In this document: in pieces, positions 9,054-18,621 of the stretch
Numbering within the stretch: position 1 is the stretch's first letter
How the letters are laid out: each line of letters opens with the position of its first letter
Source: a bacterium D16-56
Lineage (GTDB): Bacteria > Bacillota > Clostridia > Lachnospirales > Lachnospiraceae
DNA length: 64,000 nucleotides
Assembly (NCBI GenBank): GCA_003611875.1
Contig: RAYY01000002.1
Location: 207,141-271,140, forward strand
Direction: 5' to 3'
Notes under the pieces: model-generated
What the model saw: only the letters and a program-made list of their open reading frames with translations
Told to the model about the DNA's origin: nothing
Databases searched by the model: none
Position numbers and translations under genes: made by a program

Positions 9054-9545
9054 TTACAATAGTTCAATCTGATATTGCCGTAAAAACCTGACGCATAAAG
9101 ACGCCTCCTGCTGACGGCCAAGCGCAAGAAGACAAAGAGCCATAAGCCATTTGATCCGTATCTGGCCGTAACGCGCAAGCTTTTTGCCGCTTTCCGGGTC
9201 CAGGGGAAGCAGCCCGGCTTCCTTTCCTGCTGCAGACAATGCCTGTGTTAAACGCTTTCTGTCTGATACGTCAAAATCAGGAGCGCTGCCCAGAGACTGC
9301 TCTGCCAGCTTAAGCTCTGTCAGAGCCTTTTCATATTCTCCCAGCCGGTATAAGCAGAGTCCGCAGTTAAATGCCGTTGCATAGGACAGTTCTTCTGCTT
9401 TCCGCCTTTCTGCTTTCCGCCTTTCCATAAGTGATTTGGCTGTCAGCCATGCTGCAGGCAAATCTCCGCAAACCAGCCCGCGATACAAGCATCGGTCGTC
9501 TTCTATAGCTTCGGCAGACTCCCTTCCCTTACCTATAAATTCCAT
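9054..9545 (-). CDS. TPR-like helical protein (163 aa)
   Basis: No firm family. The segment N-C-G-L-C-L-Y-R-L-G-E-Y-E-K-A-L-T-E-L-K-L-A-E fits a tetratricopeptide helix pair, and L-M-A-L-C-L-L-A-L-G-R-Q-Q-E-A-S a second, so a small TPR-like fold is likely. A short tandem duplication (R-R-K-A-E twice, about residues 42-51) is visible at the DNA level as a repeated TCTGCTTTCCGCCT. AGGAGG lies before the ATG. It is upstream of and co-directional with the 327-aa ankyrin gene (about 100 bp apart), probably co-transcribed. Confidence 0.6.
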   Translation of the reverse strand: MEFIGKGRESAEAIEDDRCLYRGLVCGDLPAAWLTAKSLMERRKAERRKAEELSYATAFNCGLCLYRLGEYEKALTELKLAEQSLGSAPDFDVSDRKRLTQALSAAGKEAGLLPLDPESGKKLARYGQIRIKWLMALCLLALGRQQEASLCVRFLRQYQIELL

Positions 9546-9794
9546 ACTTCCTCCTATTACACGTTCCCGCAGTTCTTTTTATCACCTTCGGCTCCAAAAC
9601 CATATTTTATTTTATCGCCTTAAAGAGTACAAGTCAAGTAATAGTACAGATGTAACCCACCTGAAAACATTTCTGTCTCAGCAGCCTAATTCCCCTACCA
9701 TTCCTATGGCTCCTGTGGTATAATCATAGCTGCACCAATCTGCACACGGCCAAACGTGTACTAAACCATAAACATACACAGAAAAGAGGACATT

Positions 9795-11855
9795 ATGGAC
9801 ATAAAAGAGCTTACTGATTTGCTGGTAACTTCCTCTCAGCAGATTAACCAATGCAAATTCATTCCCTGGTGGAACGATGATTTTGAAAGCAGCATTTACT
9901 GGTACACCATCATCCCTCCAAACATTGTAACAGATGCAGAAAGCTGTATTGCAGAATGCCCCAAAGAGACTCTGCTGAAGCCGGTAGGCAGCTATGGGCT
10001 TTCCTTGTTTCACCTTCTGGTCTGGCACAATTTCTACGATGCCGTAAAAAGCATACTGGATGACCAACAGACAGAAGAAAAAGCCGTTAATCTGCCTGAC
10101 CATAAAGGCTATGGCCTGACCCCCCTTCTGCTGGCCTGCTGTCGGGGAAACCTGGCCATGGTCAGACTTTTGCTGGAGCATAAAGCAGATCACAATCTGT
10201 CTGACAAACGAGGCATGAACCCCTATCATTTTCTGGTATACCCCAGATTTGAAGGACTGGTAAATACCTGTACAGACAAGACTGCAGACCAGAGACAGGC
10301 CATTGCCCGCCTTTTAAACTGCGACGTCAATCAGAAGGACCAGGAAGGCTTTACTCCCCTGGTACGCCTTTTGTCCACCTCCTACTGCTCTGGCTATACC
10401 TGGCCTCTTACAGAAGTTTTTCTGGATAAAGACGCCGACACAGATTATACAGACAAAGACGGCAATTCCCTTCTGATGCTGGCCCTGATAAACGGCCATA
10501 TGACTGGAGCGCTCCAACTGATGAATCGTCATAGGGAGCTGGTCCACATACCAAATAAAGAAGGCATCACACCCATCCAGCACTCCTATAATTGGAGAAA
10601 TGAAGGGCTTTGCCTTGCCCTGGAGGACTGCGGTGCAGATCCGGTTAACACGACTCCCATGGACATAGACCATTTAAGCCAGATTACCAGCAATGCTTTC
10701 TGCCGCTGTTTTGACGATGACCAGGATGGCGTCAGCCTTGCCTTGTATCTGACAGAAAAGCTGATTGGACAGGTGGATATGGACGATGATGACGAGCTGG
10801 GATATGTAACCGAGATTTTCCACAATGCCCTCATCTCTGACAAGGATTTCCGGGTTCTGGATGCATGCCAAAAAGCAGGTCTGGACTTTACCATGCCGCT
10901 CCATTTTCAAGGCAGCATCATCTGCCTGCGCGATGAATGCCTTGACATCCGCTATGAGCCAGACATGATCCGGAAATTAACAGAGCTGGGTGTGGATATG
11001 GATACCGGGATCATCAGAGGACAGACCCCTGCCAATCTTATTGCCTCCAAAACCAGACACTCCCAAAGCTCTGAGGAGGAGGATTCCTTCCGGAAAACAG
11101 CAGAGCTTTTGTCCAAAGAATCTATGGAGCAGCTAAACAACAACGGTCTGGCCGCAATCCATCTGGCTGCACAAAACGGACATATCGATATGCTGGCCGT
11201 TATGATCGAAAAGGGTGTGGATGTAAATCTGATGGAGGATGCGCCTGCAGAGCCAGGAACAACCCCCCTTCATGAAGCGTGTACCTATGGCCATTGGGAT
11301 GCTGTAAGGCTTTTGATGGCCGCCGGCGCAGACGACACCATGAAAAATTCCAAGGGCGAAACACCGGCCCACTGTGCGGTAAAGAACAAGAAACCTGGCA
11401 ATGAGCTGACGCCAGAACAGCGGATTCAAGTACTGAATGAACTGAAAAATCTGGATCTGCCGGAAGACAGCGGAAAAACCCCTCTTATGCTGACACAATT
11501 TCTGGATCTGTCTACTTCCAGGGAGCTGCTCCGCTTCTTTATCGAAAAAGGCGCAGATGTGAACCGCACGGACAATCATGGCATGACCACTTTAATGCTC
11601 AATGCAGCAAATTTCTGCCGTAAAGATTTGATCAAGCTGCTGATTCAGTCCGGAGCAGATATCCATGCAGCAGACAGCCAGGGCAATACGGTCTTGTATT
11701 ATTCTCTGAAATCCGACGATGCAGGGACAGCACGATATCTGATCAAAAAAGGCGCCAATTATAATCAGCCCAATAATCAAGGCGAAACGCCTGTACAGAT
11801 AGCGGTGGAAAAGGGCTTTGATACGGTATTGGAGCTTATGACTGACATTGAATAA
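9795..11855 (+). CDS. Large ankyrin-repeat protein (686 aa)
   Basis: Ankyrin units cover most of the chain, for example G-L-T-P-L-L-L-A-C-C-R-G-N, D-G-N-S-L-L-M-L-A-L, N-G-L-A-A-I-H-L-A-A-Q-N-G-H, G-T-T-P-L-H-E-A-C-T-Y-G-H, H-G-M-T-T-L-M-L-N-A-A and G-E-T-P-V-Q-I-A-V-E-K-G. The first 110 residues and a 270-380 stretch carry fewer clear repeats and may be capping or spacer regions. No secretion signal is seen. AAGAGG precedes the ATG. It is divergent from the TPR/ankyrin pair and ends at a clear terminator. Role unknown; protein-protein binding is likely. Confidence 0.88.
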   Translation: MDIKELTDLLVTSSQQINQCKFIPWWNDDFESSIYWYTIIPPNIVTDAESCIAECPKETLLKPVGSYGLSLFHLLVWHNFYDAVKSILDDQQTEEKAVNLPDHKGYGLTPLLLACCRGNLAMVRLLLEHKADHNLSDKRGMNPYHFLVYPRFEGLVNTCTDKTADQRQAIARLLNCDVNQKDQEGFTPLVRLLSTSYCSGYTWPLTEVFLDKDADTDYTDKDGNSLLMLALINGHMTGALQLMNRHRELVHIPNKEGITPIQHSYNWRNEGLCLALEDCGADPVNTTPMDIDHLSQITSNAFCRCFDDDQDGVSLALYLTEKLIGQVDMDDDDELGYVTEIFHNALISDKDFRVLDACQKAGLDFTMPLHFQGSIICLRDECLDIRYEPDMIRKLTELGVDMDTGIIRGQTPANLIASKTRHSQSSEEEDSFRKTAELLSKESMEQLNNNGLAAIHLAAQNGHIDMLAVMIEKGVDVNLMEDAPAEPGTTPLHEACTYGHWDAVRLLMAAGADDTMKNSKGETPAHCAVKNKKPGNELTPEQRIQVLNELKNLDLPEDSGKTPLMLTQFLDLSTSRELLRFFIEKGADVNRTDNHGMTTLMLNAANFCRKDLIKLLIQSGADIHAADSQGNTVLYYSLKSDDAGTARYLIKKGANYNQPNNQGETPVQIAVEKGFDTVLELMTDIE

Positions 11856-11869
11856 GGATGTTTTATGCA

Positions 11870-11915
11870 GGGGATGGTGTAACTCAGTAAAATGGGTTGC
11901 ACCATTCCCTTTTGT
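11870..11915 (+). terminator. Terminator of the large ankyrin gene
   Basis: GGGGATGGTG (11870-11879) pairs with CACCATTCCC (11900-11909) with one G-T pair, and is followed by TTTTGTT. It lies 15 bases after the ankyrin stop, between convergent genes. Confidence 0.75.
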
Positions 11916-11986
11916 TATGCCACAAATCTGACAAAAACACTCACAACACGGTTCAGGATCTCTAAAAAGAACCATTTTGCAGATTT

Positions 11987-12748
11987 CTACAGCAGTATGG
12001 AATCCACCAGCATCCTGGTATACTCCGTTTTCGGATGCAGTATCACCTCATCCGTGATTCCCTCCTCCACGATCTTCCCCTCATTCATTACCAGAATCCG
12101 ATGGCAAAAGGATTGTACCAATGCCAGATTATGGCAGATAAACAAATAAGACAGCCCATAAGAATCCCGAAGCTTCCAAAGCAGCTCCATGATCTGCTGC
12201 TGCACCGTCACATCCAAAGCTGAGGTTGCCTCGTCACAAATCAGGATCTTGGGCTGAATCGCCAATGCCCTGGCAATGGCTGCCCGCTGGCATTGACCGC
12301 CGCTTACCTGGTGAGGATACCGCAGCCCAAGCTCTGCCTCCAGTCCACACTGCTCCAAAAGCTCCCGCACCCGCGCCTTGACCTGTGCATTGGCAAGTCT
12401 TCTGTTTTGCAGGCTTTCTCCAATGCTGTCTCCCAGGGTCCGCCGAGGATCAAAAGAGCTTACAGGGTCTTGAAATACCATCTGGATATTCTGGTATGCG
12501 TCCCGCAGCTCTTTTCCCTTTGCTTTCGTTATGTCCTGTCCGCATAGACAGATGCTGCCTTCTGAGGGATTGATCAACCGGCACACCAGCTTTGCCAGGG
12601 TGCTTTTGCCGCTGCCCGATTCTCCCACAATGCCCAATGTCTCCCCCTGATTCAGCCGGAAGCTGATGTGATCAACCGCAGAAAAATCTCCTTTCCCCCG
12701 CACGGCATATTTTTTTGTCAGATCCTTCACTTCTAAAATCGGTTCCAT
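11987..12748 (-). CDS. Nickel/peptide-type ABC transporter ATP-binding protein (second ATPase)
   Basis: 253-aa ATPase of the oligopeptide/nickel family (DppF/NikE type). Walker A G-E-S-G-S-G-K-S-T, Q-loop region M-V-F-Q-D-P-V-S-S-F-D-P-R, signature V-S-G-G-Q-C-Q-R and Walker B I-L-I-C-D-E-A-T-S-A-L-D are all intact. It starts directly after the stop of the other ATPase gene. It is the last gene of the larE-transporter operon and should power import of the ligand bound by the family-5 binding protein. Confidence 0.9.
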   Translation of the reverse strand: MEPILEVKDLTKKYAVRGKGDFSAVDHISFRLNQGETLGIVGESGSGKSTLAKLVCRLINPSEGSICLCGQDITKAKGKELRDAYQNIQMVFQDPVSSFDPRRTLGDSIGESLQNRRLANAQVKARVRELLEQCGLEAELGLRYPHQVSGGQCQRAAIARALAIQPKILICDEATSALDVTVQQQIMELLWKLRDSYGLSYLFICHNLALVQSFCHRILVMNEGKIVEEGITDEVILHPKTEYTRMLVDSILL

Positions 12749-13531
12749 CTATTTCCTCCGCAGCCTGGGAACTGCTGCCAGCAGACTCTGGGTATACTCC
12801 TTTTTCGGAAAGCACAGCACCTGCTTTGCCGGACCATATTCCACCACCCTGCCATCCTTTAGCACCAGCACCGTGTCAGCCATGGCAGACGCCACCCCGA
12901 TATCATGAGTAACCAGGAGCATGGCCGTTTTAAACATATCCCTTAAACGAAGCATTTCCTCCACCACCTGCCTCTGTACTGCTGCGTCCAAGGCACTGGC
13001 AGGTTCATCTGCCAGCAGCACCGACGGCTTCATGAGCATGGCAATGGCAATGCCCACCCGCTGGTTCATGCCCCCGGACAATTCAAAGGGATAGCTGTCC
13101 CAGATTCGGCGGCTGTCAGGAAAATGCAGCTTCTCAAACAGCTCCAAAGCCATTTGTTCTGCTTCTGCCCGGGATATGTCTCCATGGGCAGCCATACTCT
13201 CATAGATCTGGCTGCCCATGGTGCGGATGGGACACAGGGAAGCCTTGGCGTCCTGAAAGATCATCCCGATTTTGGCGCCTCGGATCAAGCGCAGCTCTTT
13301 TTCCTTTAAATCCGGTATGTCCTTTCCCTGAAAAAAAATATTCCCGCCAGTTACCATGCCGCTGCTGCCAAGCAATCCCATTGCCGCCTTTAATAAGGTG
13401 CTTTTTCCGCTGCCCGATTCTCCCACAATACCCAGGATCTCCCCCGGATGCAGCGAGAAGCTGACATCATGGATGACAGCATGGCCATGAAAGGCTATCT
13501 CCACATTCCTGTACTGCAGCAATTCTTCCAT
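12749..13531 (-). CDS. Nickel/peptide-type ABC transporter ATP-binding protein (first ATPase)
   Basis: 260-aa ATPase (DppD/NikD type) with Walker A G-E-S-G-S-G-K-S-T, the Q-loop M-I-F-Q-D-A-K-A-S-L-C-P-I, the ABC signature region F-E-L-S-G-G-M-N-Q-R and Walker B V-L-L-A-D-E-P-A-S-A-L-D. AGGAGGAATGGTAA precedes the ATG, 16 bp after the binding-protein gene. The pair of distinct ATPases plus two permeases and one binding protein is the standard layout of family 5 importers. Confidence 0.9.
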   Translation of the reverse strand: MEELLQYRNVEIAFHGHAVIHDVSFSLHPGEILGIVGESGSGKSTLLKAAMGLLGSSGMVTGGNIFFQGKDIPDLKEKELRLIRGAKIGMIFQDAKASLCPIRTMGSQIYESMAAHGDISRAEAEQMALELFEKLHFPDSRRIWDSYPFELSGGMNQRVGIAIAMLMKPSVLLADEPASALDAAVQRQVVEEMLRLRDMFKTAMLLVTHDIGVASAMADTVLVLKDGRVVEYGPAKQVLCFPKKEYTQSLLAAVPRLRRK

Positions 13532-13547
13532 TTACCATTCCTCCTGG

Positions 13548-15107
13548 TCAGGCTGTACCAGGCGCCAGCTCTGCGGTAATCTCATAATAATCACAGGGAT
13601 GAGCCTCCAGCCCGGTGACACCGGCTCTGGAAATCATGTTCATTTTCAGATGGGAACAGAAAATGTAGGCATTATCGTCCAGAATGGTCTGCTGCATCAA
13701 AACTGCCAGTTCTTCTCGGCGGGCAGTGTCAAAGGTTTCTGCCAATTCCTGCCCCAGCTTCTCCAGCCTGTCGCTGTGATAATGGCCATTGTTTGCAGAA
13801 GACCGGTCCAGGCAATGGGTAGTAAAAAAATACTCCGGGTCTCCGGTAGGAGCCGTAACCATGGCGCTGGCATATACATCCCATGCGCCGGAATCCCTGC
13901 GCAGGCTGTTGTGGTCAGCAGTGCAGTAAACAACAACGGAAATGCCGATATCCTTTAAGGTGGCCTGGGCCGATTCTGCAAGCAGCGGCAGCTCCTGACG
14001 ACTGGGGTAAGTCAGCCACCGTATCTCAAGCCTTTTGCCGTCCTTCTCCCGGATACCGTCGCCGTCGCTGTCTATCCATCCCGCATTCTCCAATACCTGC
14101 CTGGCTCCCTCCGGGTCATAGACTTCTGTCTGAACGGCATCGCCGCCAAAGGAAAGGTTGTCCGGATAAGCTCCGGCCGCCACATAACCATTGCCGTCCA
14201 GCAGCGTATTCACAAAGCTTTCTTTATCAATCCCCATTGCCATGGCTTTCCGCACAGCACTGTCCTGAATAACCGGGCTGTCAAAATTCATATGAACGAA
14301 AAAAGCCCTGCTGGTTGCGCAGCCTGATATGGTATAATCTTCATTTCGAAACAAGGGATAGCTGGCATAAGGCATTCCATAAGCCCCATCGATCTCACCG
14401 GACTGCAGCGCCATTGTCAGGGTATCCCCGTCAGAAATGGTACGCACAGTGATTTCATCAAAGCCCGGCTCACCATTCCAGTAATTTTCGTTTTTCACCA
14501 GCTCCAGCCGTTCACCGGAGATAAGAGATACCACCTTGTAGGGACCGGTGGCAGTCACTATACCGTCATCCGTGATCCCTGCCTGCATATCAATGATACA
14601 TCCGTAAGGATCCGAAAGATAATTTAACAGAGCAGGCTTAGGTACCTGGGTCTTAATGGTCACAGTCTGTCCCTCGGCTGAAACCGTATCGATCATCAAG
14701 TCGCCCCGCGCCCGGTCATGGACCTCAATCAGATGCTCCAGACACTCCTTTACCGCCTCACCGTCCATCTTCCTGCCGCTGGTAAAGGCAACATCGTCCC
14801 GCAATGTAATAACCCAGGTCCGGTCATCCACATTTTCAAACCCTGCAGCCAGCCAGGGCTCCATCTCCATGGAATCAGAATAGCGAAACAAGGTTTCTCC
14901 CACACCATAGCGGATGCAGGCCCAGCCGGCATAGGTATGGTGCGGGTTTACATCCGGCTCCTCATTTTCCGGATTGAACGTGGTATCGCCAAATACAAAG
15001 ATCTTTTTTTCTTCCTCTGCTGCCGCCTTCTCAGAGCCGCCGCAGCCTGCCAGAACACCAAGACCTAAGAAAAACGCCAGAATCCATGCTTTTGTGAATC
15101 GTTTCAT
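13548..15107 (-). CDS. Family 5 substrate-binding lipoprotein (NikA/DppA type)
   Basis: 519-aa lipoprotein: signal peptide MKRFTKAWILAFFLGLGVL then lipobox L-A-G-C, so it is lipid-anchored outside the membrane. The mature part shows family 5 landmarks: L-F-R-Y-S-D-S-M-E-M-E-P-W-L-A, W-V-I-T-L-R-D-D-V-A-F, T-G-P-Y-K-V, N-E-N-Y-W-N-G and A-M-G-I-D-K-E. The start at 15107 has AGGAGG 7 bases upstream and begins the signal peptide. Neighbouring larE suggests a nickel or nickel-chelate ligand, but peptide-binding relatives look alike. Confidence 0.88.
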   Translation of the reverse strand: MKRFTKAWILAFFLGLGVLAGCGGSEKAAAEEEKKIFVFGDTTFNPENEEPDVNPHHTYAGWACIRYGVGETLFRYSDSMEMEPWLAAGFENVDDRTWVITLRDDVAFTSGRKMDGEAVKECLEHLIEVHDRARGDLMIDTVSAEGQTVTIKTQVPKPALLNYLSDPYGCIIDMQAGITDDGIVTATGPYKVVSLISGERLELVKNENYWNGEPGFDEITVRTISDGDTLTMALQSGEIDGAYGMPYASYPLFRNEDYTISGCATSRAFFVHMNFDSPVIQDSAVRKAMAMGIDKESFVNTLLDGNGYVAAGAYPDNLSFGGDAVQTEVYDPEGARQVLENAGWIDSDGDGIREKDGKRLEIRWLTYPSRQELPLLAESAQATLKDIGISVVVYCTADHNSLRRDSGAWDVYASAMVTAPTGDPEYFFTTHCLDRSSANNGHYHSDRLEKLGQELAETFDTARREELAVLMQQTILDDNAYIFCSHLKMNMISRAGVTGLEAHPCDYYEITAELAPGTA

Positions 15108-15120
15108 ATGTTTTCCTCCT

Positions 15121-15975
15121 TTACCGGCTGCCGCTGGAATCCAAATAATCCCGCATGGTATCGCCAAGAAGATTAAAAACTGCCACTGCCGTAAAAATCC
15201 CAATACCGGGGCCAATGACGACCCACGGGTAGGTCTGCAGCATGCTCCGCCCACTGCTCATCATATTGCCCAGCTCCGCTGTGGGCGGCTGTGCGCCCAG
15301 ACCCAAAAAGGATAAGCCTGCCAGCTCCATAAGCATGGTGCCGATATCAAGCACGGCAGTGACTAAGACAGGGCCAAGGCTGTTGGGAAGAATATGCCGG
15401 AAAATGATCTGTACCGAAGAACCGCCTGCCAGGTGTGCGGCAGCAATGTAATCCAGAGTTTTTAGGGTCAGGGTCTGGCTGCGGGCAATCCGGGCATATT
15501 TAGGCCAGCTAATCACTGCCAGCGCAATAACCGCGTTTTTGATGCCTCCGTTTAACAATGCGGCGATTGCCATCGCAAATACCAGACCCGGAAAAGCCAG
15601 ACACACGTCAGAAATGCGCATCACAGCCGAATCCAGAATACCGCCATAAAAGCCGCACAGCACTCCTGCTGCCGTTCCTGTCACGGTAATTATCGCGACA
15701 AGCGTCAGGGCAGAGGTAATGCTGGTTTTTAATCCCACCAGGATTCTGGAAAACATATCCCGTCCAAAGCGGTCGGTTCCTGCAGGATGAGCCAGACTAG
15801 GCGGCTGTAAGAAAATACCGGTATCCTGAAGATTGGGATCATAGGGGCAGAGCCGCTCCGCAAAAATAATCACCAAAAGCAAGGCAGCCGTCAGAGTCAG
15901 AAAAAACACAAGACGGGCTTTTACCCGATTTTTGTGAATCTTCTGTCTTCGAATCGTAACCGTTTCCGTGCTCAT
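15121..15975 (-). CDS. Nickel/peptide-type ABC permease (NikC/DppC type)
   Basis: 284-aa inner-membrane permease with one N-terminal helix (about 23-43) and five further helices. H-P-A-G-T-D-R-F-G-R-D-M-F-S-R is the classic motif of DppC/NikC after the first helix, and A-A-H-L-A-G-G-S-S-V-Q-I-I-F-R-H-I-L-P is the EAA loop that contacts the ATPase. The ATG overlaps the stop of the other permease by four bases (ATGA), so the two are translationally coupled. Confidence 0.9.
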   Translation of the reverse strand: MSTETVTIRRQKIHKNRVKARLVFFLTLTAALLLVIIFAERLCPYDPNLQDTGIFLQPPSLAHPAGTDRFGRDMFSRILVGLKTSITSALTLVAIITVTGTAAGVLCGFYGGILDSAVMRISDVCLAFPGLVFAMAIAALLNGGIKNAVIALAVISWPKYARIARSQTLTLKTLDYIAAAHLAGGSSVQIIFRHILPNSLGPVLVTAVLDIGTMLMELAGLSFLGLGAQPPTAELGNMMSSGRSMLQTYPWVVIGPGIGIFTAVAVFNLLGDTMRDYLDSSGSR

Positions 15976-16919
15976 GGCTCCCTGCCTCCTTCCAGCCGGA
16001 TTCTTGGGTCCAGGAAATGATAGGAAAGATCCGTGATCAGGTTCACACAGACGTAAATGACCGCCATCCACATAACATAAGCCTGAATCATAGGGTAATC
16101 ACGCATATGGATGGCATCAACTGCCAGCCTGCCCACCCCGTCCCACAAAAAAATGGATTCCACAATCGCCGTTCCGCCCAGAAGACTGCCAATAGAGAGT
16201 GCCAATAAAGTAAGGATGGTCACAAGAGACGCCCGCAGAACACTTTTCGTCAAAATAACAGAAAAGCCTACGCCTCTTGCCTGTGCGCCGGCCACATAGC
16301 TTTTGCTCAATTCCTCCAGCACTGCGGCGCGTACCTGCCGCAGATATTTTGCCGACATGGCGACAGCCAGAGTAACGGCAGGCAGCGCCACGCTCTGTAA
16401 TCCAACACCAGAGGCAATGACCGGAAAGAGCCTGAGACGAATCGCAAAAAAATACATCAGCAGCAGCGCCACAAAAAAATTAGGCATACTGTTGCCCAAA
16501 AAACTGCATAAACGAATCAGATAATCTGTAAATCGGTTCTGCCTCACTGCTGCCAGAACTCCCAGAGGGATGGAGACCACCACCGTAAGCATAATCGAAA
16601 CGGCTGTCAGCAGCAGAGTCGCCGGAAGCTTGGACAGAAAAACAGGAAGAACCTTCTTTCCGGAAATATAGCTGGTTCCCATATCTCCATGAAACAGCCT
16701 TCCCAGCCACACAGCATACTGGGTCAAAAACGGCTTGTCCAGCCCCAGCTCCATCCTGACCCTTTCCATAACCTCCTGGGAAAGCGCCATGCCTGTATTC
16801 TCCATTTTCTGAAGCACCGCATCACTGCCCGCTAACCGCATCATAGCAAAAGACAGGAAGGTGATCACCAGCAAAATGGGAACGATCTGCAGCAGGCGCT
16901 TTATTACATAGCTTCGCAT
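15972..16919 (-). CDS. Nickel/peptide-type ABC permease (NikB/DppB type)
   Basis: 315-aa permease beginning MRSYVIKRLLQIVPILLV, the usual start of DppB/NikB proteins, with about six membrane helices and the EAA-type loop G-A-Q-A-R-G-V-G-F-S-V-I-L-T-K-S. The start at 16919 is supported by AAAGGAG and by homology; upstream in-frame codons lack family character. It follows two methyltransferase genes in the same operon. Confidence 0.9.
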   Translation of the reverse strand: MRSYVIKRLLQIVPILLVITFLSFAMMRLAGSDAVLQKMENTGMALSQEVMERVRMELGLDKPFLTQYAVWLGRLFHGDMGTSYISGKKVLPVFLSKLPATLLLTAVSIMLTVVVSIPLGVLAAVRQNRFTDYLIRLCSFLGNSMPNFFVALLLMYFFAIRLRLFPVIASGVGLQSVALPAVTLAVAMSAKYLRQVRAAVLEELSKSYVAGAQARGVGFSVILTKSVLRASLVTILTLLALSIGSLLGGTAIVESIFLWDGVGRLAVDAIHMRDYPMIQAYVMWMAVIYVCVNLITDLSYHFLDPRIRLEGGREP

Positions 16920-16966
16920 GGGTTCTGATCTCCTTTCCGTATGCTTGCCTTTTCTGTATGTTTCTT

Positions 16967-17761
16967 TCAATACCAGATCTTCTGCTCCTTTCGGGCCTCT
17001 ATGAGAAACATGGGCGTGGAAGCATTGTTGATCCGTTCCTCTCTGGTCCATACCCGCTTCCATATCTCTGTATCTGCAAACGCTTCCATCCCAAGCTCCT
17101 GCAGCATATCCAGATCCCACTCCGGACGTTTTCTGGCAGACAGAGGGGCCTTCCGAGCAATGGCTTCCATGGCAGCCACATCTGTTCCTTCCGTTTCATC
17201 CCCCACCTTGGAATTTACAATATTCTCCCGATCCTGCAGATGTCCCTTCCTTGCAGCCTCGTCGTAAAGATAACGATACCACCCGGCATCAAAATTCAAC
17301 AGCAGGCCGCCCTTTTTTAGCACCCTGCTCCACCGGGCATACGCCTTCTTTGGATGGCGCAGGTTCCAGGTCAGATTCCTTGTCACCAGCACGTCAAAGC
17401 TGTTATCCGGAAAATCCAGCTCCTCTGCATTCATCTGATAAAAAGAAATGTCAGACGCCAGACTGCCTGCATTTTCCTTTGCCGCTTTCAGCATGGAAGC
17501 CGTGTAGTCCACAGCAGTCACACGATAGCCCATTTCTGTCAGAATAATGGCAAAAAAGCCTGGACCTGTACCTACATCCAGCACTTGAAGCTGATCTGGC
17601 GTTCTTTCCGGAAACCGGGCGGCAATCCGTTCGGAAATAATGCTGCCCCAGACAATACGCTGCCGGGAGGCCAGCTCTCCTTGATTGACCTCCAAATAGC
17701 CGGGAGTACGTTCTGTCCAGTAATGAATGTTCTCCTCCTCATAGCTTGCAAACCTTTGCAT
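16967..17761 (-). CDS. Class I SAM-dependent methyltransferase A
   Basis: 264-aa methyltransferase. The SAM-binding motif I reads V-L-D-V-G-T-G-P-G-F-F-A, with V-T-A-V-D-Y-T (acidic residue for the ribose), M-N-A-E-E-L-D-F-P-D-N-S-F-D-V-L-V-T-R-N and the later G-G-L-L-L-N-F-D. AAAGGAGGAGAGGAAGC precedes the ATG. It resembles the second methyltransferase upstream, consistent with an old duplication. Position between larE and nickel-type permeases hints at metal-cofactor or metallophore chemistry (inference only); the substrate is unknown. Confidence 0.8.
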   Translation of the reverse strand: MQRFASYEEENIHYWTERTPGYLEVNQGELASRQRIVWGSIISERIAARFPERTPDQLQVLDVGTGPGFFAIILTEMGYRVTAVDYTASMLKAAKENAGSLASDISFYQMNAEELDFPDNSFDVLVTRNLTWNLRHPKKAYARWSRVLKKGGLLLNFDAGWYRYLYDEAARKGHLQDRENIVNSKVGDETEGTDVAAMEAIARKAPLSARKRPEWDLDMLQELGMEAFADTEIWKRVWTREERINNASTPMFLIEARKEQKIWY

Positions 17762-17852
17762 GCTTCCTCTCCTCCTTTTTGTCAGGCGTCTGCAAGGCTC
17801 AAAATCCCGCAAAGCCTCTGACCGCTTTGGCTTCTGCATCTGCTAGTGCCTC

Positions 17853-18575
17853 TCATTTTACCGCATAAATTCCAAACATCGGCGCAGTGCGCAGATCAAA
17901 GCTGCCAAGTACACGCCTTCCTGTACTGATATCCGTTTCACACCTTTGAAAGCCGGTTGCCAGCAATACCTTTTGGTCCCATTGGGGACGTGATTTCCTG
18001 CTGATTTCCATGGACAGCGTAATCAACCGGTTTTCCTCTTCCATTTCTCTGGTCATACCCATATGGCCATAGGGACTGTCAGCAGCAACCTGGCTGTTCT
18101 GGAGATTTTCGCTTCGCACATGTTCCCCATAAGCAGCGTCAAAATTTAAAAGAACACCTCCCTTTCGCAGAACCCGATACCATTCTCTGTAGGCTTTCTC
18201 CGGCTCCGGGAGAGTCCACGTCAGATTCCGGCTGACTACCACATCAAAGCTTTCCGGCTCATAGCTTAGACTCTGTGCATCCATCTGCCGGAAACAAATG
18301 GAAAGACCCCGTTCCTTTGCAAGAGCGGCCGCCTCTTTCAGCATGGCAAAGGTCAGGTCGATTCCCTGCACACGATGCCCTTTCCCAGATAAAAGAACAG
18401 CAAAAAATCCGGTTCCTGTCCCCACATCCAGAATGTCCAAGCTTTTTCCTTTCGGCAAATATGCTTCCATCTCCTTAAGCCACCGGACGCCCATATCATT
18501 TTCCAACTCATTCTTACGGATCTGTCCAAAATCATGTGCCCGTCGGGTCCAGTATTTTTTAATGCGTTCCTCCAT
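17853..18575 (-). CDS. Class I SAM-dependent methyltransferase B
   Basis: 240-aa methyltransferase paralogous to the downstream one: I-L-D-V-G-T-G-T-G-F-F-A-V-L-L, V-Q-G-I-D-L-T, M-D-A-Q-S-L-S-Y-E-P-E-S-F-D-V-V-V-S-R-N-L-T-W-T-L and G-G-V-L-L-N-F-D-A-A. Both share the unusual S/T-R-N-L-T-W segment. It lies 46 bp after larE and belongs to the same operon. The ribosome site (GGATTGGAAACATAGG) is weaker than that of its neighbours. Substrate unknown. Confidence 0.78.
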   Translation of the reverse strand: MEERIKKYWTRRAHDFGQIRKNELENDMGVRWLKEMEAYLPKGKSLDILDVGTGTGFFAVLLSGKGHRVQGIDLTFAMLKEAAALAKERGLSICFRQMDAQSLSYEPESFDVVVSRNLTWTLPEPEKAYREWYRVLRKGGVLLNFDAAYGEHVRSENLQNSQVAADSPYGHMGMTREMEEENRLITLSMEISRKSRPQWDQKVLLATGFQRCETDISTGRRVLGSFDLRTAPMFGIYAVK

Positions 18576-18621
18576 CCTATGTTTCCAATCCCCTCTGTAT
18601 ATGATTCATCCATCCTGTCAT

